Of a stretch of 64,000 nucleotides of DNA, positions 8,765 to 17,712 are shown in pieces. The stretch is from Sphingobacterium sp. SYP-B4668. GTDB taxonomy: Bacteria; Bacteroidota; Bacteroidia; Sphingobacteriales; Sphingobacteriaceae. The notes beneath the pieces are model-generated. The model was not told the origin of the DNA and searched no databases. It saw nothing but the letters and a program-made list of their open reading frames with translations. A program made the translations under genes and the position numbers. The DNA is taken from NCBI RefSeq assembly GCF_027627455.1, contig NZ_CP115483.1, positions 4,216,001-4,280,000 on the forward strand. The letters are read 5' to 3'. Positions within the stretch are counted from its first letter, which is position 1, and every line of letters begins with the position of its first letter.

Positions 8765-10014
8765 TGGAGCATTCAAGCATCATAATTAGCCATAAAAGCA
8801 AAAAAACGGATGGTACGGTACAGCTCACAGGATCAAAGTCCGAGAGCAACCGTGCCCTCATCATACAAGCACTAAGCAACGGAGCAGTATCCATTCAAAA
8901 CCTATCAAATGCAGATGATACGGTAATCATGCAACGAGCGCTCACGCTAGCAGCATCACCTCAACCTGGATTTAATACGATAGACATCGGGCCAGCAGGA
9001 ACAGCCATGCGGTTCCTGACATCCTATCTCAATTTGGTAAAAGGCAACTTTATATTGACTGGAACTGCGCGTATGCAACAACGTCCGATTGGCATACTGG
9101 TGGATGCACTGAAACATATTGGCGCAGATATACACTACGAGCAAAAGGTGGGGTATCCACCGTTGAAGATTGAAGGGGGAATGTTTCAAAGCAAACCTGA
9201 GGTTACCATTAAAGGGAATATCAGTAGCCAATACATATCCTCTCTCCTACTTATAGCATCGTCTCTTAAGCAAGGACTAACCTTGAATATCGAAGGTGAG
9301 CTTACTTCTAGACCATATGTCACCATGACACTAGATATGCTCAAAGAGGTCGGAATTGCACACACCTGGACAGCATCCGCTATCAAAATCGAGACTCAAC
9401 AAGCCAAAAATTCGACATTATATGTCGAGCCAGACTGGAGCGCAGCTTCCTATTGGTTTTCCATTGTAGCATTATCTCAAAAGTCGCATATTGTACTACC
9501 TGGACTTAAGCAGAGCAGCCTACAGGGAGACAGTGCCATTGTAGATATCATGGAGCATTTTGGCGTAGTCTCTTCATTTAAAGAAGATGGGTTGCACCTT
9601 CAGAAATCGACTTTACATTCTGAAAAAGAACTATTTGACTTTAAAGAATGTCCCGATTTGGCGCAAACCGTAATAGTGTGTGCCGCTATCCTCAAAAAGA
9701 ATATTTCTTTTACAGGACTCGAAACACTTAAAATAAAAGAAACGGACCGTATCGCCGCACTTCAGAATGAAATCGGAAAATTCGGTGCCAAACTGATCGA
9801 AGAAAATGGATATTATCATCTTCAGACAGACAATGTATTTGTACCGGACCATATCTCGATCAAAACATATGAAGATCATCGTATGGCAATGGCATTTGCG
9901 CCTTTGGCCTTAATCTTTGAACAAGTTGAGATAGAAGAGCCGCAAGTAGTTGAAAAATCATACCCTGAATTCTGGGATCATTTAAAAAATCAAGGCTTCA
10001 CCATTACAGCATAG
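8764..10014 (+). CDS. aroA: 3-phosphoshikimate 1-carboxyvinyltransferase (EPSP synthase)
   Basis: A 416-residue enzyme making EPSP from shikimate-3-phosphate and PEP. Motifs present: GSKSESNRALI near the N-terminus, GPAGTAMRF (residues 76-84), LKIKETDRIAAL and YEDHRMAMAF. The residue equal to E. coli Pro101 is Phe84. The PEP-binding Lys, Arg and Glu motifs are otherwise intact. The start codon overlaps the previous stop. A 67-base gap separates it from aroC. Confidence 0.94.
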   Translation: MEHSSIIISHKSKKTDGTVQLTGSKSESNRALIIQALSNGAVSIQNLSNADDTVIMQRALTLAASPQPGFNTIDIGPAGTAMRFLTSYLNLVKGNFILTGTARMQQRPIGILVDALKHIGADIHYEQKVGYPPLKIEGGMFQSKPEVTIKGNISSQYISSLLLIASSLKQGLTLNIEGELTSRPYVTMTLDMLKEVGIAHTWTASAIKIETQQAKNSTLYVEPDWSAASYWFSIVALSQKSHIVLPGLKQSSLQGDSAIVDIMEHFGVVSSFKEDGLHLQKSTLHSEKELFDFKECPDLAQTVIVCAAILKKNISFTGLETLKIKETDRIAALQNEIGKFGAKLIEENGYYHLQTDNVFVPDHISIKTYEDHRMAMAFAPLALIFEQVEIEEPQVVEKSYPEFWDHLKNQGFTITA

Positions 10015-10081
10015 AAAATAAGAATAAGACTATAATATTATGGTCTTATTCTTATATTTACGCTTTATTATATACTATTTT

Positions 10082-11188
10082 ATGGCAGGAAATTCATTTG
10101 GAGAGGTATTCAGCATTACGACTTTCGGAGAGTCCCATGGAGAGGCAATTGGCGTAATCATAGATGGTTGCCCTTCGAATGTCAATATTGACGAAGATTT
10201 CATCCAATCAGAGTTGGATAAAAGAAAACCAGGACAATCCAAAATAACGACTCAACGCAAGGAAAGCGATACCGCAAAGATTCTTTCGGGGGTATTTGAG
10301 GGTAAATCTACGGGAACACCTATTGCCCTAATCATTCCTAATGAAGATCAAAGGTCCAAAGACTACTCACATATCCAAGATAAATTCAGACCTTCTCATG
10401 CCGACTACACCTATCACGTTAAGTATGGTCATCGCGACTACCGTGGAGGAGGCAGATCATCAGCAAGAGAAACTGCTGCAAGAGTAGCAGCTGGAGCTGT
10501 TGCCAAATTATTCCTAAAACAATATGGCATTGAGATTTTCGCACATGTAAGTGCGGTCGGCAAAATCGATGCCCCAAATGTAGATGCTTCGGATTTGTGC
10601 TCACTTTTGAAACTAAGGGAAGAGAATATTGTCAGATGTGCAGACCCTGCAACTGCGAATGAGATGATTACTTTCATTGACAGCATCCGCAAAGCAGGCG
10701 ATACTGTCGGCGGAAAGATTTCAACCATCGTAAGAAATGTGCATGCTGGACTAGGTGAACCGGTTTTCGATAAGCTACATGCAGATTTAGCCAAGGCTAT
10801 GATGAGTATCAATGCCGTACACGGTTTTGAATACGGTTCGGGCTTCGCTGGATCAGAGATGACAGGATCAGAACACAACGATATCTTTGTCAATGACGGG
10901 AATAACCTCAACAAGGTTCATACCATAACTAATTTCTCAGGGGGAATCCAGGGAGGAATCTCCAATGGAATGGATATCATGTTTCGTACAGCATTCAAAC
11001 CAGTGGCTACGATAATGAGAGATCAAGACACCGTAAACACCGAAGGGGAACCCGTATCTATATCTGGAAAAGGTCGACATGACCCATGTGTAGTCCCCAG
11101 AGCAATAGTCATTGTTGAAGCTATGACAGCAATTGTAATAGCAGATCATTTATTAAGACAAAAAAGTTATCAGCATGTCACGAGTTAA
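10082..11188 (+). CDS. aroC: Chorismate synthase
   Basis: A 368-residue FMN-dependent enzyme converting EPSP to chorismate. Signature regions: ITTFGESHGEAIGVIIDG, HADYTYHVKYGHRDYRGGGRSSARETAARVAAGA and NDGNNLNKVHTITNFSGGIQGGISNG. I start it at the ATG at 10082 (MAGNSFGEVFSI), the normal N-terminus of the family. The frame is open upstream to 10040, but that adds 14 hydrophobic residues foreign to AroC. It completes the shikimate segment of the operon and overlaps the ROK gene by 14 bases. Confidence 0.95.
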   Translation: MAGNSFGEVFSITTFGESHGEAIGVIIDGCPSNVNIDEDFIQSELDKRKPGQSKITTQRKESDTAKILSGVFEGKSTGTPIALIIPNEDQRSKDYSHIQDKFRPSHADYTYHVKYGHRDYRGGGRSSARETAARVAAGAVAKLFLKQYGIEIFAHVSAVGKIDAPNVDASDLCSLLKLREENIVRCADPATANEMITFIDSIRKAGDTVGGKISTIVRNVHAGLGEPVFDKLHADLAKAMMSINAVHGFEYGSGFAGSEMTGSEHNDIFVNDGNNLNKVHTITNFSGGIQGGISNGMDIMFRTAFKPVATIMRDQDTVNTEGEPVSISGKGRHDPCVVPRAIVIVEAMTAIVIADHLLRQKSYQHVTS

Positions 11189-12035
11189 TCAGTATATCCT
11201 TGCCACTGACATCGGTGGATCTCATATTACATCAGCCATCGTTAATACGGAGGACTGGTCAATAGTAGCGGATTGTGTCACACGAAATCGTGTTGACTCA
11301 TCTTCAGATGCTAAATCGATTTTTCAATCTTGGGCATCCAATTTAAAAGAAACAATTCATAAATCTCCACATAAGATTTCACAATTAGGCATCGCAATGC
11401 CTGGCCCATTCGACTATGATAACGGTATATCATTGATGCACAATCAAGATAAATACGATAGCCTGTATCAATTGGACACTACAGTAGGTCTTCAAGAGAC
11501 ATTGAAAGACCACCCTTTAGAAATCCGTTACATCAATGATGCTGCTGCATTTTTACAGGGGGAGGTATTTGCATCCAAACTGGATAATAATGATATTATC
11601 CTAGGTATTACACTAGGTACGGGTCTAGGAAGTGCCGTTTGGAGGAAAGGGGAGAAAGCCTTTGATGCTGATTTATGGAATACCCCCTATCGAAGTTCTA
11701 TTTTTGAGGAGTACATGGTCACACGTTGGTTTACGAGAAGATTCGAAGAATTAACAGGGAATAACGTAGACGGACTTAAGGAAATCCTTCAAAATCATAG
11801 AGAAGAAGCTGCATTCGACACATTAATGACCGAGTACAGCGAGCAGCTTTTAGATTTTCTGGGCTTCTTTTCCGAAAAATATAAATGTAGGCAATTTATC
11901 ATTGGGGGCAATATAGCCAAAGCATTGGATATTATTATTTCCTATAATCCTAAGGGATTCGAACCGTATACCATAGGTACAAGCAACCTGGACGAAAAAG
12001 CAGCTATAATTGGAGCGGCGAGTATCTTTCAATAG
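11175..12035 (+). CDS. ROK-family sugar kinase-like protein
   Basis: A 286-residue ASKHA-fold protein of the ROK family. It has the phosphate-1 loop (ATDIGGSHITSAIV), GIAMPGPFD, the catalytic Asp region (YINDAAAFLQGE) and LGITLGTGLGSAVW. Known ROK kinases phosphorylate glucose, N-acetylmannosamine or similar sugars. The usual zinc motif (CxCGxxGCxE) is absent, so the substrate is open. The start lies inside the aroC end (14-base overlap), so it is probably the last gene of the pheA operon, a partner without obvious link to aromatic synthesis. Confidence 0.8.
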   Translation: MSRVNQYILATDIGGSHITSAIVNTEDWSIVADCVTRNRVDSSSDAKSIFQSWASNLKETIHKSPHKISQLGIAMPGPFDYDNGISLMHNQDKYDSLYQLDTTVGLQETLKDHPLEIRYINDAAAFLQGEVFASKLDNNDIILGITLGTGLGSAVWRKGEKAFDADLWNTPYRSSIFEEYMVTRWFTRRFEELTGNNVDGLKEILQNHREEAAFDTLMTEYSEQLLDFLGFFSEKYKCRQFIIGGNIAKALDIIISYNPKGFEPYTIGTSNLDEKAAIIGAASIFQ

Positions 12036-12044
12036 TAAAAAGAC

Positions 12045-12079
12045 TTATCCTGCTTTATATTTAAAATAAAGCAGGATAA
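12045..12079. terminator. Convergent hairpin between ROK gene and E1 gene
   Basis: TTATCCTGCTTTAT (12045-12058) pairs with ATAAAGCAGGATAA (12066-12079), a 14-bp stem with a 7-base loop. It overlaps the stop codon of the convergent E1 gene. The flanking T-runs are weak, so termination efficiency is uncertain. Confidence 0.5.
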
Positions 12080-14478
12080 TAATCTGGATCACTATCATTC
12101 ATCATTGCATATACCAGTTCGATAACATCATCCGCAGAAGGTTTTGTAAAATAGTCTCCATCCGACCCATAAGGGGGCCGGTGTGCTTTAGCACTAAGTG
12201 TACGGGGCTGGCTATCCAAATGGTAATATCCATTCTGATCTTCAATTATCTGCTGCAAAATAAAAGAACTAGCTCCTCCTGGAACATCTTCATCTACAAC
12301 TAGTAGCTTATTGGTTTTTTCCAAAGATTTTTTACAGACGTGGGTCAAATCGAATGGCTGCAAACACTGTACATCTACGATTTCCATGTTAATGCCCATT
12401 TTTTCTAATTCTACAGCAGCCTCCTGTACCACACGCAGTGTTGAACCATATGATACGACAGTAATGTCGCCCCCTTCTTTTATGACTTCGGCAATTCCCA
12501 ATGGGACAGTAAAGTCACCAATATTAGTAGGTAGCTTCTCTTTTAAACGATAGCCATTGAGGCACTCGACAACAAGAGCAGGTTCATCACCTCTTAAAAG
12601 AGTATTGTACATACCAGCAGCTTGTGTCATATTTCGAGGAACACAAATATGCAGTCCTCTCAAGGCTCCCAACAAGACTGTCATTGGAGACCCCGAATGC
12701 CAAATACCTTCCAAGCGGTGACCTCTGGTTCTAATAATCAACGGAGCCTTTTGTCCCGCTTTAGTTCGATAACTCAAACTTGCCAAATCATCGCTCAATA
12801 CTGGGAGCGCATAAATTAAATAGTCTAGATACTGGATTTCAGCAATTGGGCGTAATCCTCTCATAGAGAGTCCAATTCCTTTACCAATGATGGCGGACTC
12901 CCTTATACCCGTGTCAAAAATCCGAAATTCACCAAATTTTTGTTGTAACCCTGCAAATCCTTGATTCACATCTCCGATTTTACCGACATCTTCGCCAAAG
13001 GCCAGCAATCTTTCATCACGTTCAAAATTGGCATCAAAACAAGCATTCAAGATTTCACGCCCATCAACTATAGGTGTATCATCGCTATACTGAGGAGCTA
13101 CGACTGTCACTTCGAGTGGTGACTGAGGTGTACTCGTAAAAAGATAGTCATTGAATCGATCTTCATTAACTTTTTTCCGTTGTGCATACCAGGCTAACAA
13201 ATCATCTTTACCTCCGACATTGTGTTTCCGCAAATCTCTAATTGCACGTCTAACATTTACATAAACCTCTTTAAAAGAAGGCTCGGGCAAAGATTTCAAT
13301 GTCTTTAGGGGCATTTCAACTATCTCCGAATCGATTGTCTCCAAAAGCCATATCGCCTGTTCGAGATCTTCATTGATGGTTTTATGATAGTCTGTCCAAG
13401 CTCTTCGCTGTTCTTGCCTTACGTATTCCTTAGCCTCCTGTTCAATTTTCCTCAACTCCTCTTCCGTCGCTATATCGGATTCCAATATCCAGGTTCTCAT
13501 TTTAAGGTTACAGTCATAAGCCCGCTCCCACTCCAATCGTTCAGTAGATTTATACCTTTCGTGCGAACCACTAGAAGAATGCCCTTGAGGCTGGGTAAGT
13601 TCAGTGACATGCACCAAGCATGGAACATGCTCCTCCCGCGCAAAGGTCATTGCTTTTTCATACGTTTCAATCAAACCAGCATAATCCCAGCCGCGAACTT
13701 TAAAAATCTCGTAGCCATTACTATCTCCTTTTCTTTGAAACCCCTTTAGCGCTTCAGAAATATCGCCTTTTGTTGTTTGCAATTCGTTTGGTACCGAGAT
13801 ACCATAGCCATCATCCCATATAGAGATAATCACGGGTATCTGATTGACTCCTGCTGCGTTAACTGTCTCCAGAAATACCCCTTCGGATGTCGCGGCATTA
13901 CCAATAGAACAAAATACAACCTCATTTCCAAAATTTGAAAACTTTGAGAAGTTGGTCAATTTAGTATTATGTCGATATAACTTAGAAGCAAGTCCAAGTC
14001 CCATGATTCTGGACATCTGCCCTCCCGTTGTCGAAATATCGGAAGCCGAATTCTTTCGAGAAGTCTGATCGAACCAATTGCCCTCAGCGTCAATCAATCT
14101 CGTTGCAAAATGACAATTCATCTGGCGTCCCCCAGAAGAAGGATCGGATTCGATGTCAGGATGAGCGTACAGTTGAGAGAAAAATTGGTATATAGAAACA
14201 ATCCCCGAAGCGAACGCAAATGTTTGATCTCTGTAATATCCAGATCTCCAATCGCCATCACGGAATACCTTTGCCATAGCAAGCTGAGCCAATTCCTTAC
14301 CATCGCCAAAGATGCCGAACTTGGCCTTACCTGTTAGCACTTCCTTTCTTCCTAGCAAGCTCACTTGTCTACTCTCTACAGCTAACCGGTAATCTGAAAT
14401 AACAATTTTCCTGAAATCCTCAAAACTTAGTTTAGACGGTTCCAGTGCGTTAGAATGTTGTATAATGGTTCCTGACAT
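12061..14478 (-). CDS. 2-oxoacid dehydrogenase E1, fused alpha and beta subunits
   Basis: An 805-residue thiamine-diphosphate enzyme in which E1-alpha (about 1-400) and E1-beta (about 465-805) are one chain. The alpha half carries GNAATSEGVFLETVNAAG and IISIWDDGYGIS. The cofactor motif thus reads G-N-A and WDD where many E1s have GDGA and NN. The beta half carries LAFGEDVG, RIFDTGIRESAIIGKGIGLSMRG, RTRGHRLEGIWHSGSP and VVDEDVPGG. It would decarboxylate pyruvate or a branched-chain 2-oxoacid for an E2/E3 complex encoded elsewhere. It is monocistronic here. Confidence 0.88.
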   Translation of the reverse strand: MSGTIIQHSNALEPSKLSFEDFRKIVISDYRLAVESRQVSLLGRKEVLTGKAKFGIFGDGKELAQLAMAKVFRDGDWRSGYYRDQTFAFASGIVSIYQFFSQLYAHPDIESDPSSGGRQMNCHFATRLIDAEGNWFDQTSRKNSASDISTTGGQMSRIMGLGLASKLYRHNTKLTNFSKFSNFGNEVVFCSIGNAATSEGVFLETVNAAGVNQIPVIISIWDDGYGISVPNELQTTKGDISEALKGFQRKGDSNGYEIFKVRGWDYAGLIETYEKAMTFAREEHVPCLVHVTELTQPQGHSSSGSHERYKSTERLEWERAYDCNLKMRTWILESDIATEEELRKIEQEAKEYVRQEQRRAWTDYHKTINEDLEQAIWLLETIDSEIVEMPLKTLKSLPEPSFKEVYVNVRRAIRDLRKHNVGGKDDLLAWYAQRKKVNEDRFNDYLFTSTPQSPLEVTVVAPQYSDDTPIVDGREILNACFDANFERDERLLAFGEDVGKIGDVNQGFAGLQQKFGEFRIFDTGIRESAIIGKGIGLSMRGLRPIAEIQYLDYLIYALPVLSDDLASLSYRTKAGQKAPLIIRTRGHRLEGIWHSGSPMTVLLGALRGLHICVPRNMTQAAGMYNTLLRGDEPALVVECLNGYRLKEKLPTNIGDFTVPLGIAEVIKEGGDITVVSYGSTLRVVQEAAVELEKMGINMEIVDVQCLQPFDLTHVCKKSLEKTNKLLVVDEDVPGGASSFILQQIIEDQNGYYHLDSQPRTLSAKAHRPPYGSDGDYFTKPSADDVIELVYAMMNDSDPDYYPALF

Positions 14479-14624
14479 TTCTTATTTTTCAGTTTCAACA
14501 AAAATACTAAAAATAAATTCTTTAATTCGCCTATTGCGAAGCTAATTTATATGGCAAAAGCTCCCCAACACCAAATATTAACAAACCAATAGTGCTATAT
14601 ATCTCAGGTTAGGATTGTTTTAGG

Positions 14625-14632
14625 TATCTTTG
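14625..14632 (+). promoter_or_regulatory. -7 promoter box of the DEAD-box helicase gene
   Basis: TATCTTTG, the favoured Bacteroidota -7 element. No clear TTTG -33 is seen at the right distance. If used, transcription starts near 14639, which rules out the TTG at 14630 as start codon and favours the TTG at 14660. Confidence 0.5.
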
Positions 14633-14659
14633 TTCGTTTCACTTCAAAATACAAAAAAA

Positions 14660-15856
14660 TTGAGTTTTAAAGAATTAAATATCTCAAAAAAAATAATAGA
14701 GAGACTAGATACACTCAAAATAAGTAATCCCACTGAAGTTCAACAGCTCGTAATTCCTCTTATCCTGAACGGAGAAGATGTTGTAACGATATCGCCCACA
14801 GGCAGTGGCAAGACCGAGGCGTACAGCATACCTATTATCAACAAACTCTTGTCCAGCGTCGACCGCAAGGGTGGAGTGATTATCCTTTCCCCAACTCGCG
14901 AATTGGCCCTGCAGACGCATCAACGCATAATCAAGCTTGTACCACAGGGTTATGATATTCAATTAGCGACCATTATCGGTGGGCAATCTTACGAAATGCA
15001 AATTCAGGCAATAGAACAAGAGCCTCCTATTATTATCGCCACCCCGGGAAGATTATTTGACTTGATTAACCAACAGAAGCTGGATTTGGAACGGTTTGAT
15101 ACACTAATCATCGACGAAGCCGATGAAATGCTCCAACTTGGATTTTTGGCAACCTTGTTTCAAATTCTAGGTTTTCTACCTAAAAGGAGGCAGACCTTAC
15201 TATTCTCTGCAACATTTCCAAAGGAGCTAGAAAAAGAGTGTTCCAAGATCTTGCAAAATCCGATTCAGATACAAGTAGCACACAAAGGTCATTACCAAGG
15301 TCAAACGAACCAGTTCCTCCTCTTCGTAGACAAGAATGATAAAAAAGAGCTAATCCGATACCTGATTGACGAATACAATATCCAAAGCGCACTTATCTTT
15401 ACGAGGACTATACATGGAGTAGACCGCATTGTTAAGGATCTAACCAACAATGGATACAGCGCTCAGGGGCTTTATGGAGACAAATCACAATCTGTTAGAA
15501 ATAGTATCGTGAATGACTTCAAAGCGGATAAATTCAGATTTCTAGTGGCAACGGACATTGCATCTAGAGGACTGCATCTAGATCATCTTAATTATGTCAT
15601 CAATTACGAGCTCCCAGACAGTGCCGATCAATATATCCACCGTATAGGTCGAGTGGGGAGGTCGAATATCGAAGGATACGCCTATACCTTTTGTGATGCT
15701 GAAGACAATTCAGCCCTCATCAACCTCCAAATCAACCTCCAAAAAACTATCCCAATTATGGAGCAGCACCCGTATGTTCTTTCATGGCAAAAAATGCTAT
15801 CAGCCAATCAATTAACAAACAAAAAGAAAACATCCTCAAATAAAAAGAGGAAATAA
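14660..15856 (+). CDS. DEAD-box RNA helicase
   Basis: A 398-residue helicase of two RecA-like domains that unwinds RNA, probably in ribosome assembly or mRNA decay. Motifs in order: Q-motif (SNPTEVQQLVIP), SPTGSGKT (45-52), PTRELALQ, TPGRL, DEAD (152-155), SAT, then GLYGDKSQ, VATDIASRGLHLDHL and HRIGRVGRSN. A short basic Lys-rich tail ends it. I choose the TTG at 14660, giving the family-typical N-terminus MSFKELNISK. The frame extends to a TTG at 14630, but that codon overlaps the promoter box at 14625-14632. Confidence 0.88.
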   Translation: MSFKELNISKKIIERLDTLKISNPTEVQQLVIPLILNGEDVVTISPTGSGKTEAYSIPIINKLLSSVDRKGGVIILSPTRELALQTHQRIIKLVPQGYDIQLATIIGGQSYEMQIQAIEQEPPIIIATPGRLFDLINQQKLDLERFDTLIIDEADEMLQLGFLATLFQILGFLPKRRQTLLFSATFPKELEKECSKILQNPIQIQVAHKGHYQGQTNQFLLFVDKNDKKELIRYLIDEYNIQSALIFTRTIHGVDRIVKDLTNNGYSAQGLYGDKSQSVRNSIVNDFKADKFRFLVATDIASRGLHLDHLNYVINYELPDSADQYIHRIGRVGRSNIEGYAYTFCDAEDNSALINLQINLQKTIPIMEQHPYVLSWQKMLSANQLTNKKKTSSNKKRK

Positions 15857-15947
15857 TATAGACAATACACCGAAGTATCGTCAAGGAATAGCACAATATT
15901 CCTTACTTTTAGATTTTAAACAAATTACAACATACAGTTTACTAACG

Positions 15948-16694
15948 ATGAGTACAGTTCATTTATTCGATAACTCCCACCCCCAATCAAAAGGCAACAA
16001 ACTCGGTGACCTGGAAAAGACGGTTATTATAAATTCGTTGATGCAGACCTCCCTCGCGGAGCGTGACAACAACTGGGTTGACGATTTTGTAAACAACATC
16101 GACCAGGCAAATTTGACATTAGCGGAGCCGGAAGTATTGATAGGCTCGGACGGCTTTCCTTACTTTAATCTCCGAACAATTGCCTCGGGAGAGAGCTTCA
16201 AAGCATTCGTAATCCAAACAGAGTTGGACAATATACTGAACCAAGGCTTTGGTGTAGCCATTAATGCTGGGCAAGACCAGTCTGATTGGATTTTTTCACA
16301 TGGAGATATGGTAAACTTAAGATTGAATGGAGAATTTTATACAGACCGCAGTACCTTTTCTTCCAAAAATGAAAAGACCGTTATCACTAAAGATGAAGAC
16401 ATTCTTATTGGGCAACCAGCCGAAACCATTCTTCCAAGGCGACTGAGAAATGCAATACGAGAATTCTTGGTATACAGCGGCATCAAAAACCCAAAAATTG
16501 CACTTATTGCGCGCGATTACAAAGATGAAGAACTGGTTAGACAGGATCTTGTCTTCAATATTATCCCTATGCAATTCCGTACAGAAAAAGAATTTGAAGC
16601 GATTATGACCACTATTGGTTGGTTCTTACCCCGACACTATTCTTTTATAGGTCTTGACGAACTAAGCCTAGAAAATGGATTTCAACCCTTATAA
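15948..16694 (+). CDS. Hypothetical protein (248 aa)
   Basis: I do not recognise a domain. The 248-residue protein has no signal peptide or membrane segment and appears soluble and acidic. Features include a run like a cytosolic alpha/beta protein (LIGSDGFPYFNLRTIASGESF), EPEVL, and a C-terminal segment FLPRHYSFIGLDEL. The codon use and ATG start resemble the neighbours, so it is very probably a real gene. It is followed 23 bases later by the Nudix gene, suggesting co-transcription. No function is proposed. Confidence 0.7.
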   Translation: MSTVHLFDNSHPQSKGNKLGDLEKTVIINSLMQTSLAERDNNWVDDFVNNIDQANLTLAEPEVLIGSDGFPYFNLRTIASGESFKAFVIQTELDNILNQGFGVAINAGQDQSDWIFSHGDMVNLRLNGEFYTDRSTFSSKNEKTVITKDEDILIGQPAETILPRRLRNAIREFLVYSGIKNPKIALIARDYKDEELVRQDLVFNIIPMQFRTEKEFEAIMTTIGWFLPRHYSFIGLDELSLENGFQPL

Positions 16695-16717
16695 TGCATC
16701 TGAAATAAATTAATTAA

Positions 16718-17179
16718 ATGTATCCTTTTAACGTACGTGTGTATGGTATCCTGATCAACGAAGATGGCCAGGTACTCATAAGTGATGAAAAAACAGAGCG
16801 TGTATCGTTCACTAAATTTCCGGGAGGCGGATTGGAATATGGCGAAGGTCTTATCGATGCCTTAAAAAGGGAATACCTTGAAGAATGCGATTTGCATGTG
16901 GAGGTTATCAAACATATTTACACAACAGATTTTTGGGAAAAATCCAGTTTCAACGAAAGCCAAATCATTAGCATCTATTACCTAGTAAGGGCGATTTCTC
17001 CTCTCAATGTAATTATCAAACAACAAGTATTTGACTTTGAAGATAGCGTAATCGACGACCAAGATCAAAAACTACAATCGTTCAGATTAGTCAATGTTGA
17101 CAAATTACAAGCCAATGAGCTGACTTTCAAAACAGACCAAGTTGCATGGCAAGAGTTTATAAAACAAGTAACAGTTTAA
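16718..17179 (+). CDS. Nudix hydrolase
   Basis: A 153-residue Nudix-fold protein that would cleave a nucleoside diphosphate linked to another group. The Nudix box is at residues 37-58: G37-x5-E43-x7-REYLEEC, then Asp58 where the consensus has Gly. The metal-binding Glu residues are present. Substrate cannot be inferred. The gene lies 23 bases after the 248-residue hypothetical gene. Confidence 0.85.
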   Translation: MYPFNVRVYGILINEDGQVLISDEKTERVSFTKFPGGGLEYGEGLIDALKREYLEECDLHVEVIKHIYTTDFWEKSSFNESQIISIYYLVRAISPLNVIIKQQVFDFEDSVIDDQDQKLQSFRLVNVDKLQANELTFKTDQVAWQEFIKQVTV

Positions 17180-17319
17180 ACGCATAGTTTTTGTAACATT
17201 TTTATTATTTGTTAACGCCACAAACCTACACAACTAACTGATAAACAAGGTTTTAAAAAGACAAAAAAATTAGAACAACACATTTTATATAAACCAGTAG
17301 GCACTTTTTTGAATTATAA

Positions 17320-17349
17320 TTTGATTTCGGATAAATTTCACTATTTTTG
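17320..17349 (+). promoter_or_regulatory. Predicted promoter without a downstream protein gene
   Basis: TTTG at 17320-17323, an 18-base spacer and TATTTTTG (TAnnTTTG) at 17342-17349. The only thing downstream on this strand before the hairpin terminator (17400-17430) is about 50 noncoding bases, so this may drive a small RNA. Confidence 0.4.
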
Positions 17350-17355
17350 AAATTG

Positions 17356-17430
17356 AAAATTCCTAGTCCTATAGGTTTTTTAATAGTTAGTGTGATTTTA
17401 AGGCGATACTCCCCGTATCGCCTTATCTTT
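17356..17430 (+). ncRNA. Candidate small RNA (about 75 nt)
   Basis: Bounded by the promoter-like pair at 17320-17349 and a perfect 10-bp hairpin (17400-17409 with 17415-17424, loop TCCCC) followed by ATCTTTT. There is no ATG in the interval. A second small hairpin (CCTA...TAGG) lies near 17371-17384. The hairpin is symmetric and could instead end transcripts arriving from the Nudix gene or from the minus-strand gene at 17444. No known RNA family is recognised. Confidence 0.3.
17400..17430. terminator. Bidirectional hairpin terminator
   Basis: AAGGCGATAC (17400-17409), loop TCCCC, GTATCGCCTT (17415-17424), then ATCTTTT on the plus strand. On the minus strand the stem is followed by AAAATCAC, so the plus direction is favoured, though it could also serve the minus-strand small gene. 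Confidence 0.65.
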
Positions 17431-17443
17431 TAAATCCCTCTGC

Positions 17444-17569
17444 CTATTTAAAAATAAAATAAAGCGCAAGTACGATAACTATCCCTATGACTATCGTAAT
17501 CTTTGTTCTACGGACCTCATTATATGCAGCATCACTCTTGAAATGATAGTCTCTCTTTTGCATTCTCAT
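17444..17569 (-). CDS. Small membrane protein (41 aa)
   Basis: An ATG at 17569 opens a 41-codon frame ending in TAG. The N-terminal half is polar and basic (MRMQKRDYHFKSDAAYNEVR) and the C-terminal half is one membrane helix (ITIVIGIVIVLALYFIF) ending in Lys. A near-perfect Shine-Dalgarno, AAAGGAGG, lies 6 bases before the ATG, rare in this phylum and strong evidence that it is translated. I recognise no family. The predicted topology is N-in with a single C-terminal helix. It stands alone between the hairpin at 17400-17430 and the 3' end of rlmH. Confidence 0.7.
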   Translation of the reverse strand: MRMQKRDYHFKSDAAYNEVRRTKITIVIGIVIVLALYFIFK

Positions 17570-17712
17570 AATATCCTCCTTTTTCTTTCTGTATTAAGTA
17601 TTTATATTTCGTGTGCAACCTTTCTAAATTCCTTCCAATTCAATTCTTAAAAGCAATTCATTGGGTTTATAATAATGATGCAAATCAAATACAATTTACA
17701 TAAATTTGTCGA

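Noticed and set aside
8764..10014. Phe84 at the E. coli Pro101 position of EPSP synthase as a sign of glyphosate tolerance
   Set aside because: AMRF occurs widely in this enzyme family outside enterobacteria, so it does not by itself predict tolerance.
10438..10914. 158-codon open frame antisense to aroC
   Set aside because: Mirror of the conserved chorismate synthase frame; no ribosome-binding site or recognisable domain.
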